Positions 16,460 to 24,784 of a stretch of 64,000 nucleotides of DNA are shown here, piece by piece; the first letter of the stretch is position 1, and every line of letters starts with the position of its first letter. Location of the stretch: positions 4,539,203 to 4,603,202 of the forward strand of contig NZ_JAGINW010000001.1 in the NCBI RefSeq assembly GCF_017876405.1, read 5' to 3'. The notes below the pieces were generated by a model. It did no database searches and had not been told where the DNA came from. It saw only the letters and a program-made list of their open reading frames with translations. The DNA is from Kibdelosporangium banguiense. GTDB taxonomy: Bacteria > Actinomycetota > Actinomycetes > Mycobacteriales > Pseudonocardiaceae. A program made the translations under genes and the position numbers.

Positions 16460-17436
16460 CGGTCCGGGCTTGCCCCCAAAGTGGCTTTCGGAGCGTCCAG
16501 CGCTCCCAACGCCACTTTGGGGGCACCACTTTCCGCTTTGGGCTGGGACGCGCGCTGCACCACGAAGGCTCCGACGAGCAGCGTCACACTGCCGATGATC
16601 TGCACCACGCTGAGCGTCTCGGCCAGCAGCACCCACGCGATCACGATGGCGAAGACCGGTTCGGCCAACGCGAGCACACTGGCCACATTGGACGGCAAGC
16701 GCTTCAGCGCCATCATCCCGATGACGTAGGCGATCGTCGTGGACAGCACCGCGACCGCGACCAGGAGTATCCACACAGGACCGAGCGAGGTCTGCTTGAC
16801 CAGCAGTTTGCCCGGGATCTCCCACGGGCGTCCGATGATCGCGATGGCCACGGCACCGATCACCATGCCCCAGGTCGCCGCCGTCAACGGGTGCGTCTCG
16901 GCCATCGCGCGTTCGCCGACCAGGAAGTAGCAGGCCGCGCACAGCGCCGCGCCGATCCCGGCGAGGACGCCGACCACATCCAGTCGCAGCCCGTCCCAGA
17001 CCTGGGCCACCATCGCGAGTCCCGCCAGCGCCATGGCCGTACCGAGCCACGCCTTCGCGGGCAGGATCGTGCCGCGCACGAACCGGACCCAGAGCGCGAC
17101 CAGTACCGGGGCCATGAACTCGAGCAGCATCGCGACGCCCACCGGCAGTTTCGACACGGCCGCGAAGTACATCGTCTGGGCACCGACGACGCCGAACAGC
17201 CCGAAACCCGCCAGCAGCCGCCAGTCGCGCGCCCGGACCCGCAGCAGTCCCGGTTTGAGCACCGCGACCCCGGCCAGCAGGATGACCGCCGCCAGCCCGA
17301 TCCGCACACTGACCACCTGTGTCGAAGTCAGTCCCGCGATCATCGCCGGCTTGGCCAGCGGCCCCGAACTGGCGAAGAACGCCGACGCCACGATCAGCAG
17401 GGTCGTCCCCTGTGCACGCTCAGAACCGGTAATCAC
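16456..17436 (-). CDS. EamA/DMT-family transporter with repeat-derived C-terminus
   Basis: 326 aa with ten hydrophobic segments in two EamA repeats (for example EFMAPVLVALWVRFVRG and ALAEPVFAIVIAWVLLAE, the usual Glu-Pro motif at the end of each half). Probably a small-metabolite exporter of unknown substrate. The membrane domain ends near residue 300. The last 20-25 residues, including PKVALGALDAPKATLGA, are encoded by the palindromic repeat at 16471-16525, so the repeat has replaced or extended the natural C-terminus. GTG start at 17436. It ends 4 bp inside the convergent rnj. Confidence 0.85.
   Translation of the reverse strand: MITGSERAQGTTLLIVASAFFASSGPLAKPAMIAGLTSTQVVSVRIGLAAVILLAGVAVLKPGLLRVRARDWRLLAGFGLFGVVGAQTMYFAAVSKLPVGVAMLLEFMAPVLVALWVRFVRGTILPAKAWLGTAMALAGLAMVAQVWDGLRLDVVGVLAGIGAALCAACYFLVGERAMAETHPLTAATWGMVIGAVAIAIIGRPWEIPGKLLVKQTSLGPVWILLVAVAVLSTTIAYVIGMMALKRLPSNVASVLALAEPVFAIVIAWVLLAETLSVVQIIGSVTLLVGAFVVQRASQPKAESGAPKVALGALDAPKATLGASPDR
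16471..16525. repeat. Palindromic intergenic element, copy 2 (25-bp arms, two mismatches)
   Basis: Arms 16471-16495 and 16501-16525 are inverted with two mismatches around the 5-nt loop TCCAG. It shares the TGCCCCCAAAGTGGC core with copy 1 at 5781-5837. It lies just beyond the rnj stop and inside the 3' end of the convergent EamA gene, where it could serve as an rnj terminator. Confidence 0.85.
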
Positions 17437-17623
17437 CTAAATGAGTCTGCGTGCCTTACAGGTGTGCGGACGAACGATTTCCCAAGAGGTGAGAAAGATC
17501 ATTCCGGCCGGACTCCCCGGCATGCTGCAGCTCCATCTCCAGCGTGCCGGGGTCCTGGGCCACCACTGGCCCCGTCATCGTGGCCGCCCTCAAACCGTCT
17601 GTCTGTGTATTCGGCCACAGAAG

Positions 17624-18460
17624 TCAGGGCCGCCACGGCGACTTGGTGTCGGTCGGCCGGGTGGGGTCGTGGAACTTCGGCATGTCGGGCTCGTCCGGGC
17701 GCAGTGTCGCCAGGTTGTCGGTGATTGCCTGCATGATCCGTTTGTGGGCGCGGACGGCGTCGCCGGGTTTGGTCGCCGAGAGGTCGGCGAGGTCGACCGG
17801 GTCGCCGAAGTGCACCTTGAATGTGGGGCGCTTGCGTAGGGCGCGCATGAACGAGGTCAGGACGGGCTTGATGTCCTGCCAGCCGGTGACAACCTCGGTG
17901 CCCCAGTACGCGGCCTCATGGGCGCCCCACTGCGAAATGGGGATCACGGGTGCGTTCGCGGCGAGCGCGATCCGGGCGACGCCGGTCTTGCCGCGTTCCG
18001 GCCACATCCCCGGGTCGTGGGTGATCCGGCCCTCGGGGTAGACCAGCAGCGGCGCCCCGGCCTGCTTGACGGCGTCGACCGCGTTGGCGAAGGACTCGTG
18101 CACGGTGGCCTTGCCGCGTTCGACTCGCACGTGGCCGGACTCGCGCAGCGCCCAGCCGAGCACCGGGGTGTCGAGCAGGCCACCCGCCAGCATGAACCGC
18201 GGTGCGATGCCGATCGCGTGACACGCCTTCATCAGCACGAGCGCGTCGAACACACCGATGTGGTTCGCGGCCATCACAAGAGGGCCGTTGCGCAGCTCGT
18301 GGGGCACCGAACCGGTGACCTCCAGCTTGCCAACGCCAGCGACCACCGCGCGGTCGATCTGCAGCATCGCCCGCCAGATCGGCGGCACGCCCGTTTGGGG
18401 CTCCACCCGGCGTGTCGGCTCGTGTCCATCCCGGTACAGCGCAACCATGGTCGGGAGCAT
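17624..18460 (-). CDS. 1-Acylglycerol-3-phosphate acyltransferase-like protein (PlsC family)
   Basis: 278 aa. The acyltransferase motifs are NHIGVFD (HX4D, the catalytic pair), VERGKAT, LLVYPEGRITHDPGMWP (the EGR motif) and APVIPISQWGAHE. The family transfers acyl groups to lysophosphatidate or related acceptors at the membrane in phospholipid synthesis; the exact acceptor here is not certain. The start at 18460 is provisional, as an in-frame ATG 12 nt inside is equally possible. It is divergent from ftsK. About 190 bp without a recognised feature separate its stop from the EamA gene start at 17436. Confidence 0.88.
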   Translation of the reverse strand: MLPTMVALYRDGHEPTRRVEPQTGVPPIWRAMLQIDRAVVAGVGKLEVTGSVPHELRNGPLVMAANHIGVFDALVLMKACHAIGIAPRFMLAGGLLDTPVLGWALRESGHVRVERGKATVHESFANAVDAVKQAGAPLLVYPEGRITHDPGMWPERGKTGVARIALAANAPVIPISQWGAHEAAYWGTEVVTGWQDIKPVLTSFMRALRKRPTFKVHFGDPVDLADLSATKPGDAVRAHKRIMQAITDNLATLRPDEPDMPKFHDPTRPTDTKSPWRP

Positions 18461-18557
18461 GGCATGCCCGAGTCATGGCCCTGCGACCTGGGCGCCTCCA
18501 CTCGGGGCGACCCTGCTCGGTTGCTGCGCAACCTCGCCGGGTCGTTGCGCGGATAAT

Positions 18558-18580
18558 TTTGGGGGGCCGAGCCCCCCAAA
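18558..18580. repeat. G/C-run hairpin between plsC-like gene and ftsK
   Basis: Perfect 10-bp stem TTTGGGGGGC / GCCCCCCAAA with 3-nt loop CGA, followed by another C-run. It lies between divergent genes, 59 bp before ftsK. It may be a dispersed repeat or a barrier to upstream transcription. Confidence 0.6.
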
Positions 18581-18625
18581 CCCCCCGACAGGTGTTACTT
18601 CTGTGACCAGAGAGGCTGGGGCGAC

Positions 18626-18631
18626 TACCGT
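18626..18631 (+). promoter_or_regulatory. Leaderless -10 box of ftsK
   Basis: TACCGT, 7 nt before the ATG at 18639. Confidence 0.55.
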
Positions 18632-18638
18632 GGGACGC

Positions 18639-21059
18639 ATGGCGACAAGCCGGTCCACAACGGCCAAGCGTGGCACACCGCGCAAGAAACCCGCGGCCAA
18701 ACCCGCGGCGAAGGCGCCTGCCCGTACACCGGCCAAGCCCGCGCCCCGCAAATCCAAAGGAACCGCAGGTAAAGCCGTCCGCGGCACCTGGAATCTGATC
18801 GCGAAGGGCGTCGGTGGGCTGGCCCGCACCCTGGGCCGGACCAAGGAGCTCGACCCCGCGCACCGCCGCGACGGTCTGGCATTCGCGTACATCGCGCTCG
18901 CTGTGATCATCGCGGCGGCCGTCTGGTGGCGCGCGGCCGGTCCGATTGGCCGGTGGGTCGAGATCGGCGTGCGTTCTGTCATGGGCGCGGCCGCCGTCGC
19001 GTTCCCGCTTGTGCTCATCGTCGTCGGGATCTCGATGATGCGGTCCGACCCTAGGCCTGACGCGCGGCCACGGTTCGCGGTCGGCTCGTTGCTCGTGACA
19101 TTCTCGTTGCTCGGCATGTTGCACCTGCTCAACGGCGGCGAGACCAACCTTGAGCAGATGTACGCGGGCGGCGCGCTCGGATGGGTCTCCGGTGGTTTAC
19201 TCGCCAAGGGCGTCACCGCGTGGGTCGCGTTGCCGTTGCTGATCCTGGCGCTCGGTTACGGCCTGCTGGTGTTCACCGGCACGCCGATCCGCCAGATCCC
19301 CAACCGGCTGCGTGAGCTGGGCCGGTTGCCGGAGGACGTCGAGGAGCCCGAGGCTGAGGAGCCCGCCCCGGAACCCGAGGTCAAGCTGCGCAGGCCGTCC
19401 CGGCGCCGTCAGGCGGCGATGGCCGAGCCGGCCGAAGAGCCGCCACCCGCCGCGATGGAGGAACCGCCGCCACCCCCGCCGGCCAAACCGGCGAAGGAAC
19501 CCAAGCCGAAGAAGGAGACGCAGCCCCAGCTGCCACTGGCCACGGCGCGGGTCGTGGAAGGCGACTACCAGCTGCCGCCGCCGTCGCTGCTGGAAGAGGG
19601 CGACGTGCCCAAGACCCGCAGCCGCGCCAACGACACCATGATCGAGGCGATCACCGGCGTGCTCGAGCAGTTCTCGATCGACGCCCAGGTCACCGGTTTC
19701 ACCCGCGGCCCGACAGTGACCCGCTACGAGGTCGAGCTCGGTCCGGGCGTGAAGGTCGAGAAGATCACCGCGCTGACCAAGAACATCGCCTACGCGGTCG
19801 CCACGGACAACGTGCGCCTGCTCGCGCCGATCCCCGGCAAGTCCGCGGTCGGTATCGAGGTGCCCAACAGCGACCGCGAGATGGTCCGGCTCGGCGACGT
19901 CCTGCGCTCGTCGACCGCGGTCAAGGACACCCACCCGATGGTGGTCGGCCTCGGCAAGGACATCGAAGGCCACATGATCACCGCGAACCTGACCAAGATG
20001 CCGCACCTGCTGTGCGCGGGCTCGACCGGTTCCGGTAAGTCCAGCTTCGTCAACTCGCTGCTGGTCTCGCTGGTGGCCAGGGCGACGCCGGACGAGGTCC
20101 GGATGATCCTGATCGACCCCAAGATGGTCGAGCTGACGCCCTACGAAGGCATCCCGCACCTGATCACGCCCATCATCACCCAGCCGAAGAAGGCGGCGGC
20201 CGCGCTGACCTGGCTGGTGGAGGAGATGGAGCAGCGCTACCAGGACATGCAGGCAAACCGGGTGCGCCACGTCGACGACTTCAACAAGAAGGTCCGGTCC
20301 GGCGAGATCACGGCTCCGCCCGGCAGCGAACGCGAGTACCGGCCCTACCCGTACATCCTGGCGATCGTCGACGAGCTCGCGGACCTGATGATGACCGCGC
20401 CGAGAGACGTGGAAGACGCGATCGTCCGGATCACCCAGAAAGCCCGTGCGGCCGGAATCCATCTGGTCCTGGCGACCCAGCGGCCCTCGGTGGATGTGGT
20501 CACGGGCCTGATCAAGACCAACGTCCCGTCCCGCCTGGCGTTCGCGACCTCATCGCTCACGGACTCCCGCGTGATCCTGGACCAGCCGGGAGCCGAAAAG
20601 CTGATCGGCATGGGCGACGGCCTCTACCTGCCGATGGGCGCGTCCAAACCGCTACGTGTGCAGGGCGCGTACGTCAGCGACGAGGAAATCAACGCGGTCG
20701 TCACCTTCAGCAAAGAACAGGCCCAGCCGGAGTACCAGGACGGCGTCACCACAGCCTCCGCGGGCGAGAAGAAGGAGATCGACGCCGACATCGGCGACGA
20801 CCTGGACGTACTGCTGCAGGCAGCAGAGCTGATCGTGACCTCACAGTTCGGGTCGACGTCGATGCTGCAGCGCAAGTTGAGGGTCGGCTTCGCGAAGGCA
20901 GGCCGGTTGATGGACCTGTTGGAGAGCCGTGGAGTCGTCGGCCCTTCGGAGGGCTCAAAGGCCCGCGAGGTGTTGGTGAAGCCGGACGAGCTGGACTCGG
21001 TGCTCTACACGATCCGCGGCGGTGGAGGCGGCGCGCCAGATCCCGACGACGAGGACTAA
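18639..21059 (+). CDS. ftsK: FtsK/SpoIIIE-family DNA translocase
   Basis: 806 aa. A Lys/Ala/Pro-rich cytoplasmic N-terminus (about 1-60) is followed by four membrane segments (about 85-225), an acidic Pro-rich linker, and the RecA-like motor with Walker A AGSTGSGKSSF at about 462-472 and Walker B YILAIVDELADLMM. A C-terminal gamma winged helix (QFGSTSMLQRKLRVGFAKAGRLMD, with the STSMLQRKLR core) reads KOPS-like sequences. It moves chromosome ends through the division septum. The ATG at 18639 was chosen for the TACCGT box 7 nt upstream. In mycobacteria argA follows directly; here 11.3 kb of other genes intervene. The 3' end overlaps the convergent NACHT gene by 4 bp. Confidence 0.95.
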   Translation: MATSRSTTAKRGTPRKKPAAKPAAKAPARTPAKPAPRKSKGTAGKAVRGTWNLIAKGVGGLARTLGRTKELDPAHRRDGLAFAYIALAVIIAAAVWWRAAGPIGRWVEIGVRSVMGAAAVAFPLVLIVVGISMMRSDPRPDARPRFAVGSLLVTFSLLGMLHLLNGGETNLEQMYAGGALGWVSGGLLAKGVTAWVALPLLILALGYGLLVFTGTPIRQIPNRLRELGRLPEDVEEPEAEEPAPEPEVKLRRPSRRRQAAMAEPAEEPPPAAMEEPPPPPPAKPAKEPKPKKETQPQLPLATARVVEGDYQLPPPSLLEEGDVPKTRSRANDTMIEAITGVLEQFSIDAQVTGFTRGPTVTRYEVELGPGVKVEKITALTKNIAYAVATDNVRLLAPIPGKSAVGIEVPNSDREMVRLGDVLRSSTAVKDTHPMVVGLGKDIEGHMITANLTKMPHLLCAGSTGSGKSSFVNSLLVSLVARATPDEVRMILIDPKMVELTPYEGIPHLITPIITQPKKAAAALTWLVEEMEQRYQDMQANRVRHVDDFNKKVRSGEITAPPGSEREYRPYPYILAIVDELADLMMTAPRDVEDAIVRITQKARAAGIHLVLATQRPSVDVVTGLIKTNVPSRLAFATSSLTDSRVILDQPGAEKLIGMGDGLYLPMGASKPLRVQGAYVSDEEINAVVTFSKEQAQPEYQDGVTTASAGEKKEIDADIGDDLDVLLQAAELIVTSQFGSTSMLQRKLRVGFAKAGRLMDLLESRGVVGPSEGSKAREVLVKPDELDSVLYTIRGGGGGAPDPDDED

Positions 21060-24000
21060 CGCCTTTTGAGCGTGACGTGGTCGCCGAGGGTGTCTGCTCC
21101 CAGCAGTTCGACCTCAGTGTTCACAGTGATCACCAATGGTCTCGGGAAGTCGGCCAACGGTGTGAGATCCGCTTTGCCGTCACCGACGATGGTGACTTCG
21201 CGCAAGGCTGGATAGGCAGGCAGCGGACTCAGATCCGTGCTCGGGCCTGCGCTCAGTTCCAGTTTGGTCAAGGCGGCCAGCCGGCTGAAGAACCCCAGGT
21301 TCACGGACTCTGCCCGGACGTCCAGTTTGGACAGTGTGGAATGAGTCGGCTTCGGGGCGCTGTCCGGCTTGCAGCCACCGATGGAGAGGGATTCGAGGCG
21401 TGGGGCCTGTGCGAGAGCCTTGGCGACCGCACTCAAGGACGTGCCGCTCAGGATCAGGTTTCGCACATTCGGCAACAAAGGAAGCCCAAGAAGCATCGGT
21501 GCGCTCAAGATCCTCAGCGTGTGCAGCTTCGGTAGCGTCGCAAGGGCGGAGAGATCGTGGGCGTCCAAGGACCAGTTCGACAACTCGAGGATCAACACTT
21601 CGATCGTGGTGATCAGCCGGAGAAATTCGAGGTTGTTGATCTCGGGCAAGGAGATGGCCAAGTCAGTCAGTGCGGTCAGGCTCGCCAGTGCCCCGAGGTT
21701 CGTCACATGTCCGGTGTCGAAAAACAGGAGGAGTTCCTCAAGGTGAGGATGTTCGGTCACCGGTCCCAGGTCGATCACAGCATCTGTCTTGCAGGTCGCT
21801 GCGAAACGCCGGAGGCAAGGTATCCCGGCCAGGAACTCCAGATCTTCCACGTTGAAATGGAAGATCAGACTGACGTCGGTCGCGGTGAGCCGGGTCAGGC
21901 ATCGCAGATAGGGGAGGTGCTCGGTCTGCATGATCGTGATGCGCCCGTCGCGCAGTGGCGCGTTTGCGAGGACTTCGACCGCATACTGCTCAGCCGGGAA
22001 GTACTGCCAGACTTCCGCCAGTTGTTCCTGGATCTCGTCATCCCTGGTCTCGGCATAGCCCGCAAGGGCCTGTAGCGCCAGGGGCCCGCCTATCAATGCG
22101 GCGGTCTGCACGCACGCCACTCCCTGTGCGGAACTGAGGCCGTCGAGTGTTCTCGGTAGCCGCCTCAACACGCGTTCTCCGCCCAGCGCCAGTGATCGAG
22201 CCTCCACTGACTTGCGCGGCGGGATCAGGTCGTCGATCGCCGCGTCCACCCGCTCGATCACTTCCGGTTCCATCGAACGAGCCGTGTCCAGACAGGTCGC
22301 AGCCACCAGTTTGAGCCGCCTCGCGTGCCGGGGCTCCTTGTCCGCCCTGTCCAGCAACGCGTTCATCAGGGTTGTCCGCACTGGCACCGTGGCGTGTCCC
22401 GCGCCCATCACCACGGTCTCCCGCCACTGATCGAGATGGGCTTTCTCGGCCAGCAGGCCGGTGTGGTGTTCCTCAGCTGCCTGCTTTCCAGCCAGGTACT
22501 CCTGGAAAGTCTTGTGGACGAAGTCGATCCGGCTCAGCACCGGCTCACGGAGCACGCCGCTGCGTTCCAGCAGGTATCGCAAGATCAGCGGCGCGTCCGA
22601 GGTCACGTCAGGCATCCGCCGGATGGCGAACTCCACCTGAACGGCAACCTCGCCGGCACTGGCTTCCGAGCGGCCGTTGAGGGTCAGCCACCAGGCCACA
22701 TGCTGCAGGATCGCGATCTTCGACTTGGTGTCCAGCCGGATGTCCTGCGCCACTGGGAGTTCGCGCTCAGCGTCGCGGCGGTCGAGCAGCAACTCCAACG
22801 CGGCTTCGTACAGCTTCATTCGATCCGGCGGCAGTTGCTTATGCCGGTCCAGGTTCAACGCGCACAACATCGCGCATAGCAAAGGAGTCGCGGCCAAGGA
22901 CCTCAGGTGTGGCCGGGCTTCCAGATTCCGGGCCAGCGCGACTTCGTACTCATCCAGTTCAGTTACAGGGAAAGCTCCTGTCTCGGCGATCGCGGTGTGC
23001 CAGCGATGGCAGAACGCCGTTACGTCAGACGGAGTCATGGGTTCCAGCTCCAACGACTGGAAGCCCGTCAGCCAGGCTGGTTCCGCCGCGCTGGGCCGGG
23101 ATGTCACCACGACCTGCAGATGCGGGAATGCCGTGAGCAGTTCGGTTAGCCACTTGCGGACCTTGGGCCGCCGGTCGGCACGCAACTCGTCCACGCCGTC
23201 GACCAGCAGCAATGCCTTGCCGCTCGTGAACTGTTCGTGGGCCCAGCCGTCTGGGGCCCCGCCCGCGATCGGCCCTGCATTGGCACTGACAAGGTCTTCT
23301 GGTTGCGGCAACTTACCGTCCGAGTAGCTGCGCAGCCGGACCAGGAACGGGACCGAGCCATTCCAGGAATCCAACGGGCCGGTGAAAGCACCTCGGGCCG
23401 CGTTCACCGCGATCCATTGCAGCAACGTCGTTTTGCCGGACCCGGCCTGACCCCGGACCAACGTGCGTTGACTGAGCGCGTACTCGATCCGGAGATCGCC
23501 ACTGTGCGTGTCTGTCGATGAGGACGCGGACAGGCTCAGATAGGCGACCGTCACCGAGATCTGGGGTTTGTATCGACGGGTGTCGACGCCGAAGAGCTCC
23601 AGCGAGTCCAGGGTCTTGCTGATGAACCCCAGATATCTGCCGGTGAACTCGTCGGCGGAGTCCAGGGAGGTGCGTGGGAGTTGGGTCAGCACCGTCTCTA
23701 TGTGCGTGAGGCGGCTGAGCACCTCTGTCAGTGCTCGCGGCTGGAAGGCGGGCAGGTTTTTGACCACGTTGACCAGGCACACACATGTCTCGTCGAGCAC
23801 ACGGTTGTAGAGGACCCGCGCGGACTCGTTGAGGCCTGGGTTGAGTGTGATGCGTTGGCGGACCGAACGTGCGAGCTTGGCGCCGTCCATGTCGGCGCCA
23901 AGCAGCAACGCATCGGTCAGATCGGCTTCCTCCAGGGAATCGACCACAGCGTCGAGCGCCGCTTCCCGTTCGTTCTCCGGCAAATCGGGGAATTCACGGG

Positions 24001-24211
24001 TCAGCGGCGTGATCCGCTGGGCGATCTGGTCGCCGATGTCTTCGAGTTGACGCTCGAGCCTGCGCCTGGCGAACCGGTCGGTCACCCCGGTCGCCAGCAG
24101 GTCGGTCAGCGAGGAGTTCTGCTCCGCCACGCTTTTGCGGTGCCCGAGCCAGGCACGGGTGACGTGCAGGGCGACTTGCCGGCCGACGTTGAGCGCAAGC
24201 GATTCGAGCAC
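21056..24211 (-). CDS. NACHT-LRR ATPase (bacterial NLR-like, candidate antiphage protein)
   Basis: 1051 aa. Residues 1 to about 230 are a helical N-terminal domain (SVAEQNSSLTDLL, EFPDLPENEREAAL, KNLPAFQPRALTEVL, LELFGVD) like the NNH-type domains of actinobacterial NACHT proteins; type NNH7 is my recollection and unchecked. The NACHT ATPase has Walker A GQAGSGKTT at 254-262, Walker B LLLVDGVDEL at about 334-343, and VVVTSRPSA beyond. A winged-helix region includes IDFVHKTFQEYLAG. From about 790 the protein is made of leucine-rich repeats (LTALTDLAISLPEINNLEFL type). Several bacterial NACHT proteins of this layout protect against phage, so defence is the leading inference. The GTG start at 24211 has TAACGT 6 nt upstream, so it is probably transcribed separately from the phospholipase gene ending 13 bp away. 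Confidence 0.88.
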   Translation of the reverse strand: MLESLALNVGRQVALHVTRAWLGHRKSVAEQNSSLTDLLATGVTDRFARRRLERQLEDIGDQIAQRITPLTREFPDLPENEREAALDAVVDSLEEADLTDALLLGADMDGAKLARSVRQRITLNPGLNESARVLYNRVLDETCVCLVNVVKNLPAFQPRALTEVLSRLTHIETVLTQLPRTSLDSADEFTGRYLGFISKTLDSLELFGVDTRRYKPQISVTVAYLSLSASSSTDTHSGDLRIEYALSQRTLVRGQAGSGKTTLLQWIAVNAARGAFTGPLDSWNGSVPFLVRLRSYSDGKLPQPEDLVSANAGPIAGGAPDGWAHEQFTSGKALLLVDGVDELRADRRPKVRKWLTELLTAFPHLQVVVTSRPSAAEPAWLTGFQSLELEPMTPSDVTAFCHRWHTAIAETGAFPVTELDEYEVALARNLEARPHLRSLAATPLLCAMLCALNLDRHKQLPPDRMKLYEAALELLLDRRDAERELPVAQDIRLDTKSKIAILQHVAWWLTLNGRSEASAGEVAVQVEFAIRRMPDVTSDAPLILRYLLERSGVLREPVLSRIDFVHKTFQEYLAGKQAAEEHHTGLLAEKAHLDQWRETVVMGAGHATVPVRTTLMNALLDRADKEPRHARRLKLVAATCLDTARSMEPEVIERVDAAIDDLIPPRKSVEARSLALGGERVLRRLPRTLDGLSSAQGVACVQTAALIGGPLALQALAGYAETRDDEIQEQLAEVWQYFPAEQYAVEVLANAPLRDGRITIMQTEHLPYLRCLTRLTATDVSLIFHFNVEDLEFLAGIPCLRRFAATCKTDAVIDLGPVTEHPHLEELLLFFDTGHVTNLGALASLTALTDLAISLPEINNLEFLRLITTIEVLILELSNWSLDAHDLSALATLPKLHTLRILSAPMLLGLPLLPNVRNLILSGTSLSAVAKALAQAPRLESLSIGGCKPDSAPKPTHSTLSKLDVRAESVNLGFFSRLAALTKLELSAGPSTDLSPLPAYPALREVTIVGDGKADLTPLADFPRPLVITVNTEVELLGADTLGDHVTLKRR

Positions 24212-24217
24212 CCCGTC

Positions 24218-24223
24218 ACGTTA
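24218..24223 (-). promoter_or_regulatory. Leaderless -10 box of the NACHT gene
   Basis: TAACGT on the minus strand, 6 nt before the GTG at 24211. It sits between the phospholipase stop codon and this start. Confidence 0.5.
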
Positions 24224-24224
24224 C

Positions 24225-24662
24225 TCACGTGCCCCACTTGCGGACCGCGGCGTAGTAGATGTTCGCGGTGCCTTTGCAGATGATGTTGCCGCCGCAGATC
24301 GAGTACATGTCGGCTTTGAACTTGTCGTCCACGCGCAGCTTCTTCGCCGAGTCCCAGCGGCCCTGCCGCTTGTTGTTGCGGTAGCCGAAGTCGTGGCGGT
24401 GGCAGGCCGGTTTGAAGTCGAATCCCAGCGGCTTGTCCGGCGACCACGAGCAGGCGTCCGACGACCAGTCCAGTTGGTCGGCGTACGGTCTGCCGTTGCG
24501 GATGGACGAGAACTGCGACAACGACTTCGAGAACGAGTAGTCGTCGGTCACGGTGGCCAGCTGGGACGGCGATAACGCCGCGTGTGCTGTTCCGGTACCG
24601 AGCACGACCGCGGTGACGGCACTGGCTGCGAGGACTGAGGCGCGTTTGAGCAGGTTCGGCAC
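24225..24662 (-). CDS. Secreted phospholipase A2 (actinobacterial type)
   Basis: 145 aa, close to the size of the secreted Streptomyces violaceoruber enzyme. A signal peptide at 1-28 ends GTGTAHA. The catalytic block CHRHDFGYRNNK carries the His-Asp pair, and four cysteines (in SSDACSW, ACHRHD, ICGGNIIC) fit two disulfides. The mature enzyme would cut the sn-2 ester of phospholipids outside the cell with calcium. The GTG at 24662 was chosen because AGAGGAG lies 5 nt upstream and the signal peptide starts properly there; the longer frame adds 16 residues without support. It lies 13 bp upstream of the NACHT gene on the same strand. Confidence 0.9.
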   Translation of the reverse strand: MPNLLKRASVLAASAVTAVVLGTGTAHAALSPSQLATVTDDYSFSKSLSQFSSIRNGRPYADQLDWSSDACSWSPDKPLGFDFKPACHRHDFGYRNNKRQGRWDSAKKLRVDDKFKADMYSICGGNIICKGTANIYYAAVRKWGT

Positions 24663-24784
24663 GTGGGCTCCTCTGTGGACTGACAGGCTGAGCAACAGCA
24701 TGCTGACCAAGCGCTCGCCGCGAAACCCCCTTTAGGGGCTCACTCATCAGTGTTGGTTGCGATGCAGGGAGTTGTTAACCGGTG

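Noticed and set aside
14396..17050. 884-codon minus-strand open frame over dapA and rnj
   Set aside because: Shadow frame of high-GC genes: His/Arg/Asp-rich composition, and it runs through two clear genes and the palindromic repeat.
24225..24710. Longer form of the phospholipase starting at 24710
   Set aside because: It would add 16 residues before a normal signal peptide; the GTG at 24662 has a good AGAGGAG site.
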